From NCBI GenBank assembly GCA_963678275.1, contig OY782765.1, forward strand, positions 124,001 to 188,000: 64,000 bases of DNA, given 5' to 3'. Source of the DNA: G963677445 sp963678275. GTDB lineage: Bacteria; Bacteroidota; Ignavibacteria; Ignavibacteriales; Melioribacteraceae. Shown here in pieces: positions 33,220 to 41,925 of the stretch (positions are counted from its first letter, which is position 1; every line of letters starts with the position of its first letter). The translations under genes were made by a program, and so were the position numbers. The notes under the pieces were generated by a model. The model was not told where the DNA came from. It ran no database searches and saw only the letters and a program-made list of their open reading frames with translations.

Positions 33220-35487
33220 ATGAATAAAAACTTTAATCAAAATAATTCTGGTGATAACTCTATCTTCAATACTGAGAGTGCGGATAAGAGTTTCTTTGAA
33301 TATTTATTGATATTTCGGGAAAATCTTATTCCCATGATACTAATTATTGTTGCCAGTGTTGCCACCACACTGTTCTATCTTTATAACGCTACAACAGTTT
33401 ATAGCTCCACAACTGTTTTAAAGGTTGAGAATAGTGATCAGAACATACTTAAAGACAGTTATTTCAGCGAACCAATGGCAATAAGCGCTTTTTTTATCGC
33501 GAATCAGTTGCAGATACTCGAAGGTTTCGAAGTAAGAGACCGTGTTGCTGGCGCGCTGCTGGATTCCCTCGAAAAGAGTCCCGACCGATCAGTATTTTAT
33601 CACCTTGTATACCAGGGCAAATATCATCCTGTCGGCACACCGAGAACTCTTCAAAGCTTAAGAATAAGATTAGGCGCTGTAGTTGATTTGAAACAGAAAG
33701 AGATGCTCAATGCTATTGAGATTTCGTGCGAAAGTCCGAACTTTCATGAAGCGGCTCTGATTACTAATGTCTATGCGGAAAAATATATTGAGTACATTAA
33801 TGAAATCAGAAAGCAGGATATCTCAACTCTAAAAAAATTCCTCGATCAGGAGAAACAGGGCAAATTAAATGAACTGAGCAGAATAGAGGAAAAAATTGAG
33901 AGTTTCAAAAGTGAAAATGAGATCAGCAGCATTGAAACATTTACTACCGACCTGATTGAGCATATTACCAAAACAGAAACAAATCTCGCTGATACACGTT
34001 CTCTTTTAAGCACAAGCAAAAAGTTAAGAGAAGAACTTCTCTCACAATATAAAAGTTATGACTCAACTTATATTGAACGTCTGAAACTTGAATCGCATCA
34101 GGCCTCGCTCGTTCAGATTGAGAGAGATATCAACCGATTGGAGATAAAACGGGATTTGGAACTGGCTGAAGAAACCGACCTGGTTAAAAAACAGAGAATC
34201 ATGCAGGTATATTCCGATCAGCTTAATACCATTCAGGAAATTAAAAAGGCAAAAATAAAAGAGATTGAAAAAGTAATTGATCTGGCGTCGACACCTGAAA
34301 AGAAAGAAATTGTTAACAGGTTGTTTCTTAACGATGTCGAGCAAATTACTCTCGAAAATAAGATTAATCTTCTTATGAAAAGCCTTAATAAACTGAATTC
34401 GCAGTTATCAAAACTTCCTGAGATCAATCTTGAAATAGCGAAGCTTCAGAGAGAAAAATCGACAAACGAAAAATTATATATGGCCCTGGAGGAAAAATTT
34501 CAGGAGACCGAAATTATTGAACGAACCAGGGTATCCGACGCTTATATTCTGGATCCCGGAACAGACTCACCTGTGCTGGTAAGGCCTAAACGAAACAGAA
34601 TAATCAGTATGGGTATTGTGCTTGGAATTTTGCTTGGGATAGGTTTTGCGCTTGTCAGAAATTATTTTGACCGAACTATTAAAAATCCGGAGCAGATAGA
34701 AAAACTTGGCGGTACGATACTCGCCTGGATACCAACCATTGATGGCCTGAAAAGTCAGCCCGGATCACCAGCCCGCGGTTTTGTGGTCGCCAACAATACA
34801 TCCTCTAACGCGAAGGAATCATTTAAAGCATTGCGCACCAGGGTTCAATTCGCTAAACTTGAAGGTGGCGGATTAAAAACCATTCTGGTAACGAGTTCAC
34901 TTCCCGGTGAAGGAAAAACTCTTGTTTCCCTGAACCTCGCGGGAAGTTTTGCCCTTAATGATAAAAAGACTCTCGTAATTGACTGTGACCTTAGAAAACC
35001 GAGGGTACACCAGGTCTTTGAGGTCGATAAACATCCCGGTCTGACTGATTATCTCTTTGACCGAAATTCTCTCGAAGATGTAATAAGGCCGACGTCAGTT
35101 AAGAATCTGAGCTTTATCACAAGTGGTACCATTCCTCCAAACCCCTCAGAGCTTCTTGGTTCGCAGAAAATGAAAGATCTGCTGAAAGAGATGAATGAAA
35201 AGTATGATATCGTTATTATTGACTCGCCGCCGATTGTTTCGGTTACCGACTCGGAAATTCTGTTTAACGTGGTTGACGGAACAATTCTTATCGGTAAAGC
35301 TCAGCAGACTGATATTGAACTGTTTATGAAAACATACGCGAAACTTTACAATATGAATTCTCATAACTTCCTGGGCGGTGTACTAAATGACTTTTCGGCC
35401 AAGACCGGGTATGGCTATTACTACAAATATTATTATTACTACTCCCGTCCTGAAACCAAAAAGGATCGGGCTGAAAACGCGGGATAA
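33220..35487 (+). CDS. wzc: Wzc-type tyrosine autokinase / chain-length regulator
   Basis: This 755-residue BY-kinase fusion starts with a cytosolic tail and TM1 (about 37-60). A Wzz/GNVR periplasmic domain with long coiled coils follows, then TM2 near 463-483. The cytosolic ATPase has Walker A SSLPGEGKT (K566), Walker A' VIDCDLRKPR and Walker B DIVIIDSPP. The C-terminal Tyr cluster (GYGYYYKYYYYYSRPE, nine Tyr) is the autophosphorylation tail. It controls polymerisation and export of the surface polysaccharide with Wzy, Wzx and the SLBB protein. No cognate Wzb-type phosphatase gene is visible in the window. Confidence 0.94.
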   Translation: MNKNFNQNNSGDNSIFNTESADKSFFEYLLIFRENLIPMILIIVASVATTLFYLYNATTVYSSTTVLKVENSDQNILKDSYFSEPMAISAFFIANQLQILEGFEVRDRVAGALLDSLEKSPDRSVFYHLVYQGKYHPVGTPRTLQSLRIRLGAVVDLKQKEMLNAIEISCESPNFHEAALITNVYAEKYIEYINEIRKQDISTLKKFLDQEKQGKLNELSRIEEKIESFKSENEISSIETFTTDLIEHITKTETNLADTRSLLSTSKKLREELLSQYKSYDSTYIERLKLESHQASLVQIERDINRLEIKRDLELAEETDLVKKQRIMQVYSDQLNTIQEIKKAKIKEIEKVIDLASTPEKKEIVNRLFLNDVEQITLENKINLLMKSLNKLNSQLSKLPEINLEIAKLQREKSTNEKLYMALEEKFQETEIIERTRVSDAYILDPGTDSPVLVRPKRNRIISMGIVLGILLGIGFALVRNYFDRTIKNPEQIEKLGGTILAWIPTIDGLKSQPGSPARGFVVANNTSSNAKESFKALRTRVQFAKLEGGGLKTILVTSSLPGEGKTLVSLNLAGSFALNDKKTLVIDCDLRKPRVHQVFEVDKHPGLTDYLFDRNSLEDVIRPTSVKNLSFITSGTIPPNPSELLGSQKMKDLLKEMNEKYDIVIIDSPPIVSVTDSEILFNVVDGTILIGKAQQTDIELFMKTYAKLYNMNSHNFLGGVLNDFSAKTGYGYYYKYYYYYSRPETKKDRAENAG

Positions 35488-35503
35488 ATTTTCTTATGGA
35501 GAG

Positions 35504-35534
35504 GCAGCCCTTTTAGGGGCTGCGTCTTCGTTTT
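35504..35534 (+). terminator. Hairpin after wzc, possible partial terminator
   Basis: GCAGCCC (35504-35510) and GGGCTGC (35517-35523) form a perfect 7-base stem with a 6-base loop, followed by a mixed T-rich stretch. It may lower read-through between the export pair and the biosynthesis genes. Confidence 0.5.
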
Positions 35535-35576
35535 AACCAGGTTTATCTAATTAGATTAATTCAAAAGGGAATGTTG

Positions 35577-36215
35577 ATGAGAACTGTCAGGAAAGTTTAT
35601 AAAGAAAATGGAATAAGTATTCATGAGACCGCTGAAGTTGATCACTCAGCTATCATAGGTGAAGGCACTTATGTCTGGAATAATTGCCAGGTCAGAAGAG
35701 ACGCGAAAATTGGCAAAGGATGTAATCTGGGTAAGGATGTTTTTATTGATTTTGAAGTAGAAATCGGCAACGGAGTTAAAATCCAGAATGGTGTCTCAGT
35801 TTATCACGGTGTTACTATTGAAGATGACGCTTTTCTCGGCCCTCATATGACTTTTACAAATGATCTTTTCCCGAGATCATTTATCGGCGATTGGAAAGTA
35901 TCAAAAACAAAAGTAAAAAAAGGCGCCTCAATCGGGGCAAACGCCACAATCGTCTGCGGCACAACATTGGGTAAATATTCCATGGTTGGCGCGGGAAGTG
36001 TTGTTACCAAAGATATTCCCGATTACGGACTTGTTGTTGGCGTGCCGGCGAGACTGATCGGGTTTGTCGGCAAAATGGGACAGAAGCTGCAAGTGGTAAG
36101 TGAAAATGAAGACTCTTATTTAATGAAATGCCCTGTTGATGGTTCGGAATATGAAATACCCCGAAGTGATTATATGCTCTTTGAAGCGGATAAAAATAAA
36201 AAAGCAGGCGGATAA
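35577..36215 (+). CDS. Left-handed beta-helix N-acetyltransferase, WlbB/WbpD-like
   Basis: The start is placed at the second ATG (35577, 212 residues), because AAGGGA sits 6 bases upstream of it and directly abuts the first ATG at 35571. The protein is made of hexapeptide repeats ([IV]-G-x-x-x-x) with the insert GPHMTFTNDLFPRS, which is typical of sugar-nucleotide 3-N-acetyltransferases such as WlbB/WbpD and QdtC. It should acetylate the amino group introduced by the adjacent DegT aminotransferase. The C-terminus has an unusual tail of about 30 residues with a lone Cys. The nucleotide sugar is not certain. Confidence 0.85.
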   Translation: MRTVRKVYKENGISIHETAEVDHSAIIGEGTYVWNNCQVRRDAKIGKGCNLGKDVFIDFEVEIGNGVKIQNGVSVYHGVTIEDDAFLGPHMTFTNDLFPRSFIGDWKVSKTKVKKGASIGANATIVCGTTLGKYSMVGAGSVVTKDIPDYGLVVGVPARLIGFVGKMGQKLQVVSENEDSYLMKCPVDGSEYEIPRSDYMLFEADKNKKAGG

Positions 36216-36217
36216 TC

Positions 36218-37342
36218 ATGATATATTTGACAAAACCTTATTTCGGGGAAGAGGAATTAAAAAGAGTATCCGAAACTTTTGAGTCGGGATGGGTGGCTGG
36301 TCAGGGCCCCATGGGACGGGAGTTATCAGAGCTCGCGTCTGAATATATCGGCTGTAAATATTCAATTCCCGTAAATAACTGTACCGCCGGATTGCATCTC
36401 GCTTTGCTCGCTATCGGAACAGGGCAGGGGGATGAAGTCCTTGTTTCAGACTTTACCTTTCCTGCCACAGGTCACGCGGTCCTTTATTGCGGAGCGAAAC
36501 CGGTTTTTGTAGATGCTGATGCCGATACATATAATATGGACCCTTCGGACCTCGAGAAAAAAATTACTTCGGCTTCGAAAGCTATTATTGTGGTTCATGG
36601 ATTTGGCCTGATGGCCGATATGGATAAAATAATGGATATAGCGAAGCGTAATAACCTGAAGGTTATTGAAGATGCCGCTTGCGCTTTCGGCGCCTCATAT
36701 AAAGGCAAAAAAGCAGGACGGTATGGTGATATCACCTGTTTTTCTTTTCACGCCCGCAAGAATGTTACTGCAGGAGAGGGGGGCCTTGTTGTAACGGATA
36801 ATGAGAAATACGCTTCTTACATTCGTTCCTTAACCTTCTTCGGCACAGAATCGGCTTATGACAGGCAGTCTGATTTTTCTATTCCCTCTTTCGTACATCT
36901 CGGGTTTAATTATAAGCTTTCCGATATTAACGCGGCTATTGCCATTGAGCAAATTAAAAGATACCATCTGCTTCTTGAAAAAAAATATGAGCTGGTAAAA
37001 AAATACCGCGAATATCTTGAGGGATATGATAACATTTTCGTACAACCTGAACTGGAAGATTATCAGCATGTATACCAGACTTTTGTTGTAAGACTTGATG
37101 AAAAAATTAATAGAAACAAAATAATTCTTTCTCTCAGGGAAGATGGAATCCAGACTCAGATTGGAACATATTCATCTTTTATTCAGCCCGTTTATAAATC
37201 GGAAGATAATTGTCCCGTTTCGCTAAGATTATATAATTCCGCTCTGGCTCTTCCACTCTATTATGAAATGAAAACTGATGATGTTAAAACAGTATGTGAA
37301 AAGCTGAAATTTCACATCGAAAAACAGTTAACCGGAGAATAA
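36218..37342 (+). CDS. DegT/DnrJ/EryC1/StrS sugar aminotransferase
   Basis: This 374-residue PLP enzyme installs an amino group on a keto-sugar nucleotide. The PLP Lys is Lys181 in CFSFHARKNVTAGEGG. Other markers are AGLHLALLAIGTGQGDEVLV near the start, IEDAACAFGASYKGKKAG, and the Gly/Pro-rich C-terminal domain. The neighbours (WlbB-like acetyltransferase 2 bases upstream, Gfo/Idh oxidoreductase two genes later) match the WlbA-WlbB-WlbC set for 3-amino sugars. A role at C4, as in VioA/FdtB-type pathways, is also possible given the formyltransferase downstream. Confidence 0.9.
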   Translation: MIYLTKPYFGEEELKRVSETFESGWVAGQGPMGRELSELASEYIGCKYSIPVNNCTAGLHLALLAIGTGQGDEVLVSDFTFPATGHAVLYCGAKPVFVDADADTYNMDPSDLEKKITSASKAIIVVHGFGLMADMDKIMDIAKRNNLKVIEDAACAFGASYKGKKAGRYGDITCFSFHARKNVTAGEGGLVVTDNEKYASYIRSLTFFGTESAYDRQSDFSIPSFVHLGFNYKLSDINAAIAIEQIKRYHLLLEKKYELVKKYREYLEGYDNIFVQPELEDYQHVYQTFVVRLDEKINRNKIILSLREDGIQTQIGTYSSFIQPVYKSEDNCPVSLRLYNSALALPLYYEMKTDDVKTVCEKLKFHIEKQLTGE

Positions 37343-37343
37343 T

Positions 37344-38309
37344 TTGAATAGCTTTGAAAAGAAAAATGTGCTTGTCACCGGGGCCGCCGGTTTTATAGGC
37401 AGTCATCTCTGCGATAAGTTGCTGGAAACAAATTTATCAAAACTTGTTGGTGTGGATAATCTTTTCCTGGGAAAAGAAAAAAACCTGGAAGAATCCAAAA
37501 AAGATAACCGATTTTTATTTGAGAAGACTGATGTTACAATCTATGATGATATAAAGAAGGTAATATTTGAAAATAATATTGATGTGATCTACCATCTTGC
37601 CGTTCTGCCGCTCGAGGTTTCTCTGGAAGATCCGGTTAAAGGATTTGATCTGAATGTAATTATGACACAGAATCTTCTGGAAATTATGCGCAAGGATAAG
37701 CCCGGTATTAAGATGATCGCTTATTCTTCATCCGAAGTTTATGGCACAGCCCTTTATACACCTATGGATGAAAATCACCCGATGCTGAGTCACACTCCAT
37801 ACGCGGCGAGTAAAACCGCCTCGGATCTTTTAGCCTACTCATATCACAAAACTTTTAATCTTGACGTATCCATACTGCGCCCATTCAATAATTACGGCCC
37901 AAGACAGAATGAAGGCAGTTACGCGGGGATCATACCAAAAACAATAAAGCGCCTCATCAATGGCGACAAGCCTTTAATTTATGATGATGGCAAACAGACT
38001 CGTGATTTTATTTTTGTTAAAGATACCGCTCACTGGACTGTCAAATTTTTTGAAATGATTGAAAACCCGGGTCAGATTATGAATCTTGCTTCCGGAATTC
38101 AAACCAGTGTGGAAAAAGTTATCTCTTCAATTTGCAAAGCCTTTCCTTATGATGGTGAAATTGAATATCTGCCGAAAAGGGCTGGTGATGTCAGAACCCA
38201 TGAAGGGGATATGAAACTGGCGAGAGAGATACTCGATTTCAAGTTGACTGTCGCTTTTGATGACGGCATCAAAGAAACTGTTGAATGGTATAAGGAGCAC
38301 CTGAAATGA
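37344..38309 (+). CDS. SDR-family NAD-dependent sugar epimerase/dehydratase
   Basis: This 321-residue extended SDR has the nucleotide-binding GAAGFIGSH motif (about 13-21) and the catalytic pair in TPYAASKTA. The middle and end match 4,6-dehydratases and 4-epimerases (LRPFNNYGPRQ, DGKQTRDFIFVKD). The start is a TTG at 37344 with a GGAG site, one base after the aminotransferase stop. The stop overlaps the Gfo/Idh gene. It probably produces the 4-keto or epimerised nucleotide sugar used by the neighbouring aminotransferase. I cannot separate a dehydratase from an epimerase by eye. Confidence 0.85.
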   Translation: MNSFEKKNVLVTGAAGFIGSHLCDKLLETNLSKLVGVDNLFLGKEKNLEESKKDNRFLFEKTDVTIYDDIKKVIFENNIDVIYHLAVLPLEVSLEDPVKGFDLNVIMTQNLLEIMRKDKPGIKMIAYSSSEVYGTALYTPMDENHPMLSHTPYAASKTASDLLAYSYHKTFNLDVSILRPFNNYGPRQNEGSYAGIIPKTIKRLINGDKPLIYDDGKQTRDFIFVKDTAHWTVKFFEMIENPGQIMNLASGIQTSVEKVISSICKAFPYDGEIEYLPKRAGDVRTHEGDMKLAREILDFKLTVAFDDGIKETVEWYKEHLK

Positions 38310-39271
38310 AAATAGGTGTTATTGGTACCGGTTCAATGGGTAAAAACCATGTTCGCGTTTTAAAAAACATTTCGGAAATTTCAGAAATTGCCATTGCTGA
38401 TCTGAACAGGGAAAACCTGGACTCAACAGTAAAACGTTTCGCGGTCAAAGGCGCCTACACCGACTATATGGAGATGATAGAAAAGGAAAAACCTGAAGGG
38501 ATCATTATCGCTACCAAACCTGAAACACATACGGAAATAGCCCTTGATGTTATCGGAACAGGTCTTCCTCTGCTGATTGAGAAACCAATCGCCCCTACCG
38601 TTGAAGAGGGTAGAAAAATAATCGATAAAGCCGCTGAAAAAAATGTTCTCCTTACGATCGGACATACCGAAAGATTTAATCCTGTTGTAGCAAAAATAAA
38701 ATCTTTTATTGATGAAGGTAATTTAAATAATATCTACCTGATAAATACTCACCGTATAGGTCCCTTTCCCAAACGTCTTCTCGGTAATATGGAAGGGGTT
38801 CTTATTGACCTGGCTGTTCACGATCTTGATATACTTAATTATCTTTGCGGCGAGATCACTGATCTCAAATCGCAGGTGATAAAAATCAAAAATCAGGAAA
38901 TTTACGTAAGAACCCTGATGGAAATGGTCAACGGTGTTAAAGCCTCCTCCGAATTCTCCTGGATTGCTCCAAAAAGACTGAGGACAATCGAAATTTACGG
39001 TGATTCGGGAATGATTTCTGCCGACTATTATAACCAGGAATTCTGGTTTTATGAAAACAGCGATTTTGATTATATAACTAACATGACTGATTCTTTCCTC
39101 GGAACAGGGTTGATCAATGTTGGCAAAGTAATCAAATATCCTCTTTTCAAACAGGAACCGCTTGAGCTTGAACTCAGAAATTTTATTGGCAGTATCAGCG
39201 GAGAAAAAGAACTTCTCGTAAAACCTGAAGAAGCCCTGCTGGCGCTTAAATATGCTCTTCAGATTAACTGA
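38306..39271 (+). CDS. Gfo/Idh/MocA-family sugar oxidoreductase
   Basis: This 321-residue NAD(P)-dependent enzyme has the Rossmann start IGVIGTGSMGKNHV, the family EKPIAPT motif and the catalytic-region VHDLDILNYLCG. In the WlbA/WbpB pathways this type of enzyme oxidises C3 of a UDP-uronic acid before amination. The presence of WlbB- and DegT-type neighbours supports that role. The ATG overlaps the SDR stop by four bases. The substrate is inferred from context only. Confidence 0.87.
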   Translation: MKIGVIGTGSMGKNHVRVLKNISEISEIAIADLNRENLDSTVKRFAVKGAYTDYMEMIEKEKPEGIIIATKPETHTEIALDVIGTGLPLLIEKPIAPTVEEGRKIIDKAAEKNVLLTIGHTERFNPVVAKIKSFIDEGNLNNIYLINTHRIGPFPKRLLGNMEGVLIDLAVHDLDILNYLCGEITDLKSQVIKIKNQEIYVRTLMEMVNGVKASSEFSWIAPKRLRTIEIYGDSGMISADYYNQEFWFYENSDFDYITNMTDSFLGTGLINVGKVIKYPLFKQEPLELELRNFIGSISGEKELLVKPEEALLALKYALQIN

Positions 39272-39281
39272 CCGGACCTGA

Positions 39282-40202
39282 ATGATTAATAATATCCTTT
39301 TTATCGGAAGTAAAAAGCTCGGATTAAAAGCGCTTAAAGAAATTAGAGAGCTTGCTCCTGAAAAAATTCAACATTTTATTACTGTTGACGATTCATCCGA
39401 CGTCAGGTCCGACCTTGATTCTTTCAGTAAATATGCTGAAGAATCCGGACTGGAAATGTTTACTCTTAAAAAACCATCCGGCCTGAAAGAAATTGTCGGG
39501 AAGATAAAACCTGATCTTTGTATTGTCGTAGGATGGTACTGGATTCTCCCGGAATCAGTTCTTGATATGGTTCCCCGGGGCGTTATTGGTATGCATGGCT
39601 CCCTGCTGCCTGCCTATAGAGGTTTTGCCCCATTTGTATGGGCAATCCTCAATGATGAGGAAAAAACCGGTATCTCAATGTTTTATTTCGACAAAGGAAT
39701 GGATACCGGTGATATTGTTGACCAGGCAGAGATTCCGATTGCTGAAAATGATACAATCGCGGATGTGCTCCATAAAGCGGAAGTTGAAATTATTGATCTT
39801 CTTCGCAAGAATCTGCCATTGTTGATAAAAGGAACCGCGCGGAGGATAAAACAGTCCGGGGATAATATTAGTTACTGCGGCAGGAGAAAACCTGAAGACG
39901 GCCTTATAAACTGGACAGATAATAACATAAACATTCATAATTTTATCAGGGCGCAGTCGTCACCTTACCCGGGAGCCTTTACATATCTGAACGGAAAAAA
40001 AATTACGATATTAAAAGCAAAAATATTTTCCTATCCTTACTTTGGAGTACCCGGCGCTGTGTCCTATTTTTCGGAAGGGCGCCCTGTTGTCGCGTGTGGC
40101 GATGGCGCTATAGAAATTATTGACGCTGTTACTAATGACGAAGAAAATAATATAATCGACGCTGATATCAAGTTTGGAACTCAGTTTGGCGGAAACAATT
40201 AA
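39282..40202 (+). CDS. Sugar N-formyltransferase (Fmt-like)
   Basis: This 306-residue protein has the formyltransferase fold with His105 in GMHGSLLPAYRG and Asp141 in KGMDTGDIVDQ, plus a C-terminal OB-like domain (CGRRKPEDGLINW). It should transfer a formyl group from N10-formyl-tetrahydrofolate to an amino sugar nucleotide. The usual Asn two residues before the His is Gly103, a variation I believe occurs in sugar-type members. It is not the housekeeping tRNA formyltransferase given its cluster and length. A second member of the family is encoded at 62295-63089. Confidence 0.85.
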   Translation: MINNILFIGSKKLGLKALKEIRELAPEKIQHFITVDDSSDVRSDLDSFSKYAEESGLEMFTLKKPSGLKEIVGKIKPDLCIVVGWYWILPESVLDMVPRGVIGMHGSLLPAYRGFAPFVWAILNDEEKTGISMFYFDKGMDTGDIVDQAEIPIAENDTIADVLHKAEVEIIDLLRKNLPLLIKGTARRIKQSGDNISYCGRRKPEDGLINWTDNNINIHNFIRAQSSPYPGAFTYLNGKKITILKAKIFSYPYFGVPGAVSYFSEGRPVVACGDGAIEIIDAVTNDEENNIIDADIKFGTQFGGNN

Positions 40203-40214
40203 CAATTACAAAGT

Positions 40215-40973
40215 ATGAAGAACAAAGATTTTTTATTCGATCTTACGACATATATAGAATTAATCAGCAAATATAAGCAGTTTGTTCTGGTTAAAGATTA
40301 CCGTAAATTTTCGCGCGGACTGATTCTGCGGCATGATGTCGATACAAGTTTTGACCTTGCCTATGAGGTTTACAAAGCTGAAAAAGAGGCGGGAGCGAAA
40401 TCAACTTATTATATTCTTCTGACGAGCGATCTCTATAATGCATTCAGCATACAGTCAAGAAAAAACATTGATGAGATGATTTCTGACGGTTTTGAAATAG
40501 GCTTGCATTTTGACCCGGTTGCCTATGGTGATCTGACAGATGAAGAACTTGCTGAGAGGTTCGGGGATGAAGTTGAGATGTTCCGGAAAATTACCGGTCA
40601 TAAATTTGAATCATTCAGTTTTCATAATCCCTCCGTTCATGGACGTTATCCAAAGATTAAGGGAATGATCAATGCCTATAATCCTGAAATTTTTAATGAT
40701 GATTCATATATCTCTGATTCGGTATTTAGTTTCAGAGGTAAAAATCCTTATGAATTTCTCGAAAAATCAAAATCACAAATTGTGCAGTTTTTAACACACG
40801 CAGAGCACTTTTTCAGTGAAAAAAAGGTTACATACGAAAATACGCTAAACAGTATAGTAAATAATTATATCCTGAAGCTGGATGAATTTTACCAGGTTAA
40901 TAAAGTTTATGTAGAGCAAAAACCTGACTATACTTTGAATACATTTAATAAAATACCGGTGAGAAATGGTTAA
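40215..40973 (+). CDS. NodB-like polysaccharide deacetylase family protein
   Basis: This 252-residue protein has a motif of the carbohydrate esterase 4 type, LILRHDVDTS, with H40, D41 and D43, followed by a helix KAEKEAGAKSTYYI and IGLHFDP. A later SFHNPSVHG supplies further metal-site-like His. These proteins remove N-acetyl groups from sugars, though this short branch is poorly characterised. The stop overlaps the LpxD-like gene by 8 bases, so deacetylation and re-acylation may be linked steps. It lacks a signal peptide, so it would act on cytosolic lipid- or nucleotide-linked sugar. Confidence 0.75.
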   Translation: MKNKDFLFDLTTYIELISKYKQFVLVKDYRKFSRGLILRHDVDTSFDLAYEVYKAEKEAGAKSTYYILLTSDLYNAFSIQSRKNIDEMISDGFEIGLHFDPVAYGDLTDEELAERFGDEVEMFRKITGHKFESFSFHNPSVHGRYPKIKGMINAYNPEIFNDDSYISDSVFSFRGKNPYEFLEKSKSQIVQFLTHAEHFFSEKKVTYENTLNSIVNNYILKLDEFYQVNKVYVEQKPDYTLNTFNKIPVRNG

Positions 40974-41910
40974 AGCTTCTGATATCAGGGACTATTTTGG
41001 ATACAGTTCGCAAGGTGAGTTCGATTTTAATATAACCGATGTAAAACCTTCCACGGAGGTTTTAGGCGGGAGTCTTACTTTTATAGGGGCTTACAGGGCG
41101 GAATATCTCGATTTACTTAAAGATAAACCGGCTGATATTTTAGTAATTATCGCTTCCGAACTTAAAGAAAAAATATCCGGATACTGTCAAAGTTTTATTA
41201 TCTCAGATGATCCGAGACTCGATTTTGTCAAGGCCCTCAAAAAGTTTTTTCAGTCGCGGGGCAATGTTGACTCCGGTATTCATCCAACCGCGATTATTTC
41301 ACCAAAAGCAAAAATTCATAAATCTGCCAGGATAGGCGCTTACAGCATCATCGGGGAATGTGAAATCGGTGAAAACTGTGTCATTGAAGAATATGTAAGA
41401 ATCTATGACAAAGTTACTATCGGGACCGGCTGTCTGATTAAAAGCCAATGCCAGATTGGGACCGATGATTTTGGTGTTGTAAAGGATAATGATGGTTCAT
41501 GGATTACATTCCCGCATATCGGGGGGGTCGAGATTGGCGACAACGTGGAAATATTCCCCAATTCAATCGTCGGCCGGGGGACACTGGGCAATACAGTTAT
41601 AAAGGATGGAGTTAAGATTGACCACTTTTGTGAGATCGGGCATAATACCGAAATTGGTGAAAACAGTGTTATTACCGCTTATGTTGTCGTAGCCGGGAGC
41701 ACAATCGTAGGAAGCGGCGCCTGGATTGGAGTAGGGGCCCTTCTAAGAGACCAGATAAAAATTGGTAAAGATGTTACGATTGGTATGGGATCGGTTGTAA
41801 GCAAATCCGTTCCCGACGGTCAGACTTTCATAGGGAACCCCGCTGAAGAAATAGGGGTGTTTAAAAACAGAAGAAAATTCCTGAAAGAACTTGAAGAAAA
41901 CAGAAAATAA
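40966..41910 (+). CDS. LpxD-like N-acyltransferase (copy 1, catalytic His kept)
   Basis: This 314-residue protein has an N-terminal domain of about 100 residues and a left-handed beta-helix with the LpxD-style KIDHFCEIGHNTEIG turn; His226 aligns with the LpxD catalytic His. Other LpxD-like motifs are QIGTDDFGVV and GRGTLGNTVI. LpxD N-acylates UDP-3-O-acyl-glucosamine in lipid A synthesis. This copy lies in a surface polysaccharide locus beside a deacetylase and a PaaK-like ligase, so a sugar-modifying acyl transfer is more likely than lipid A synthesis. The acyl donor is unknown. Confidence 0.8.
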   Translation: MVKASDIRDYFGYSSQGEFDFNITDVKPSTEVLGGSLTFIGAYRAEYLDLLKDKPADILVIIASELKEKISGYCQSFIISDDPRLDFVKALKKFFQSRGNVDSGIHPTAIISPKAKIHKSARIGAYSIIGECEIGENCVIEEYVRIYDKVTIGTGCLIKSQCQIGTDDFGVVKDNDGSWITFPHIGGVEIGDNVEIFPNSIVGRGTLGNTVIKDGVKIDHFCEIGHNTEIGENSVITAYVVVAGSTIVGSGAWIGVGALLRDQIKIGKDVTIGMGSVVSKSVPDGQTFIGNPAEEIGVFKNRRKFLKELEENRK

Positions 41911-41925
41911 AATTTTACGGATAAC

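Noticed and set aside
39282..40202. Methionyl-tRNA formyltransferase (fmt)
   Set aside because: The motifs fit the superfamily, but the location among sugar-nucleotide genes and the GMHGS motif argue for a sugar-specific enzyme.
40966..41910. Lipid A biosynthetic lpxD
   Set aside because: The fold and catalytic His fit, but there are three copies in a Wzx/Wzy locus with no lpxA, lpxB, fabZ or bamA neighbours, so I call them LpxD-like only.
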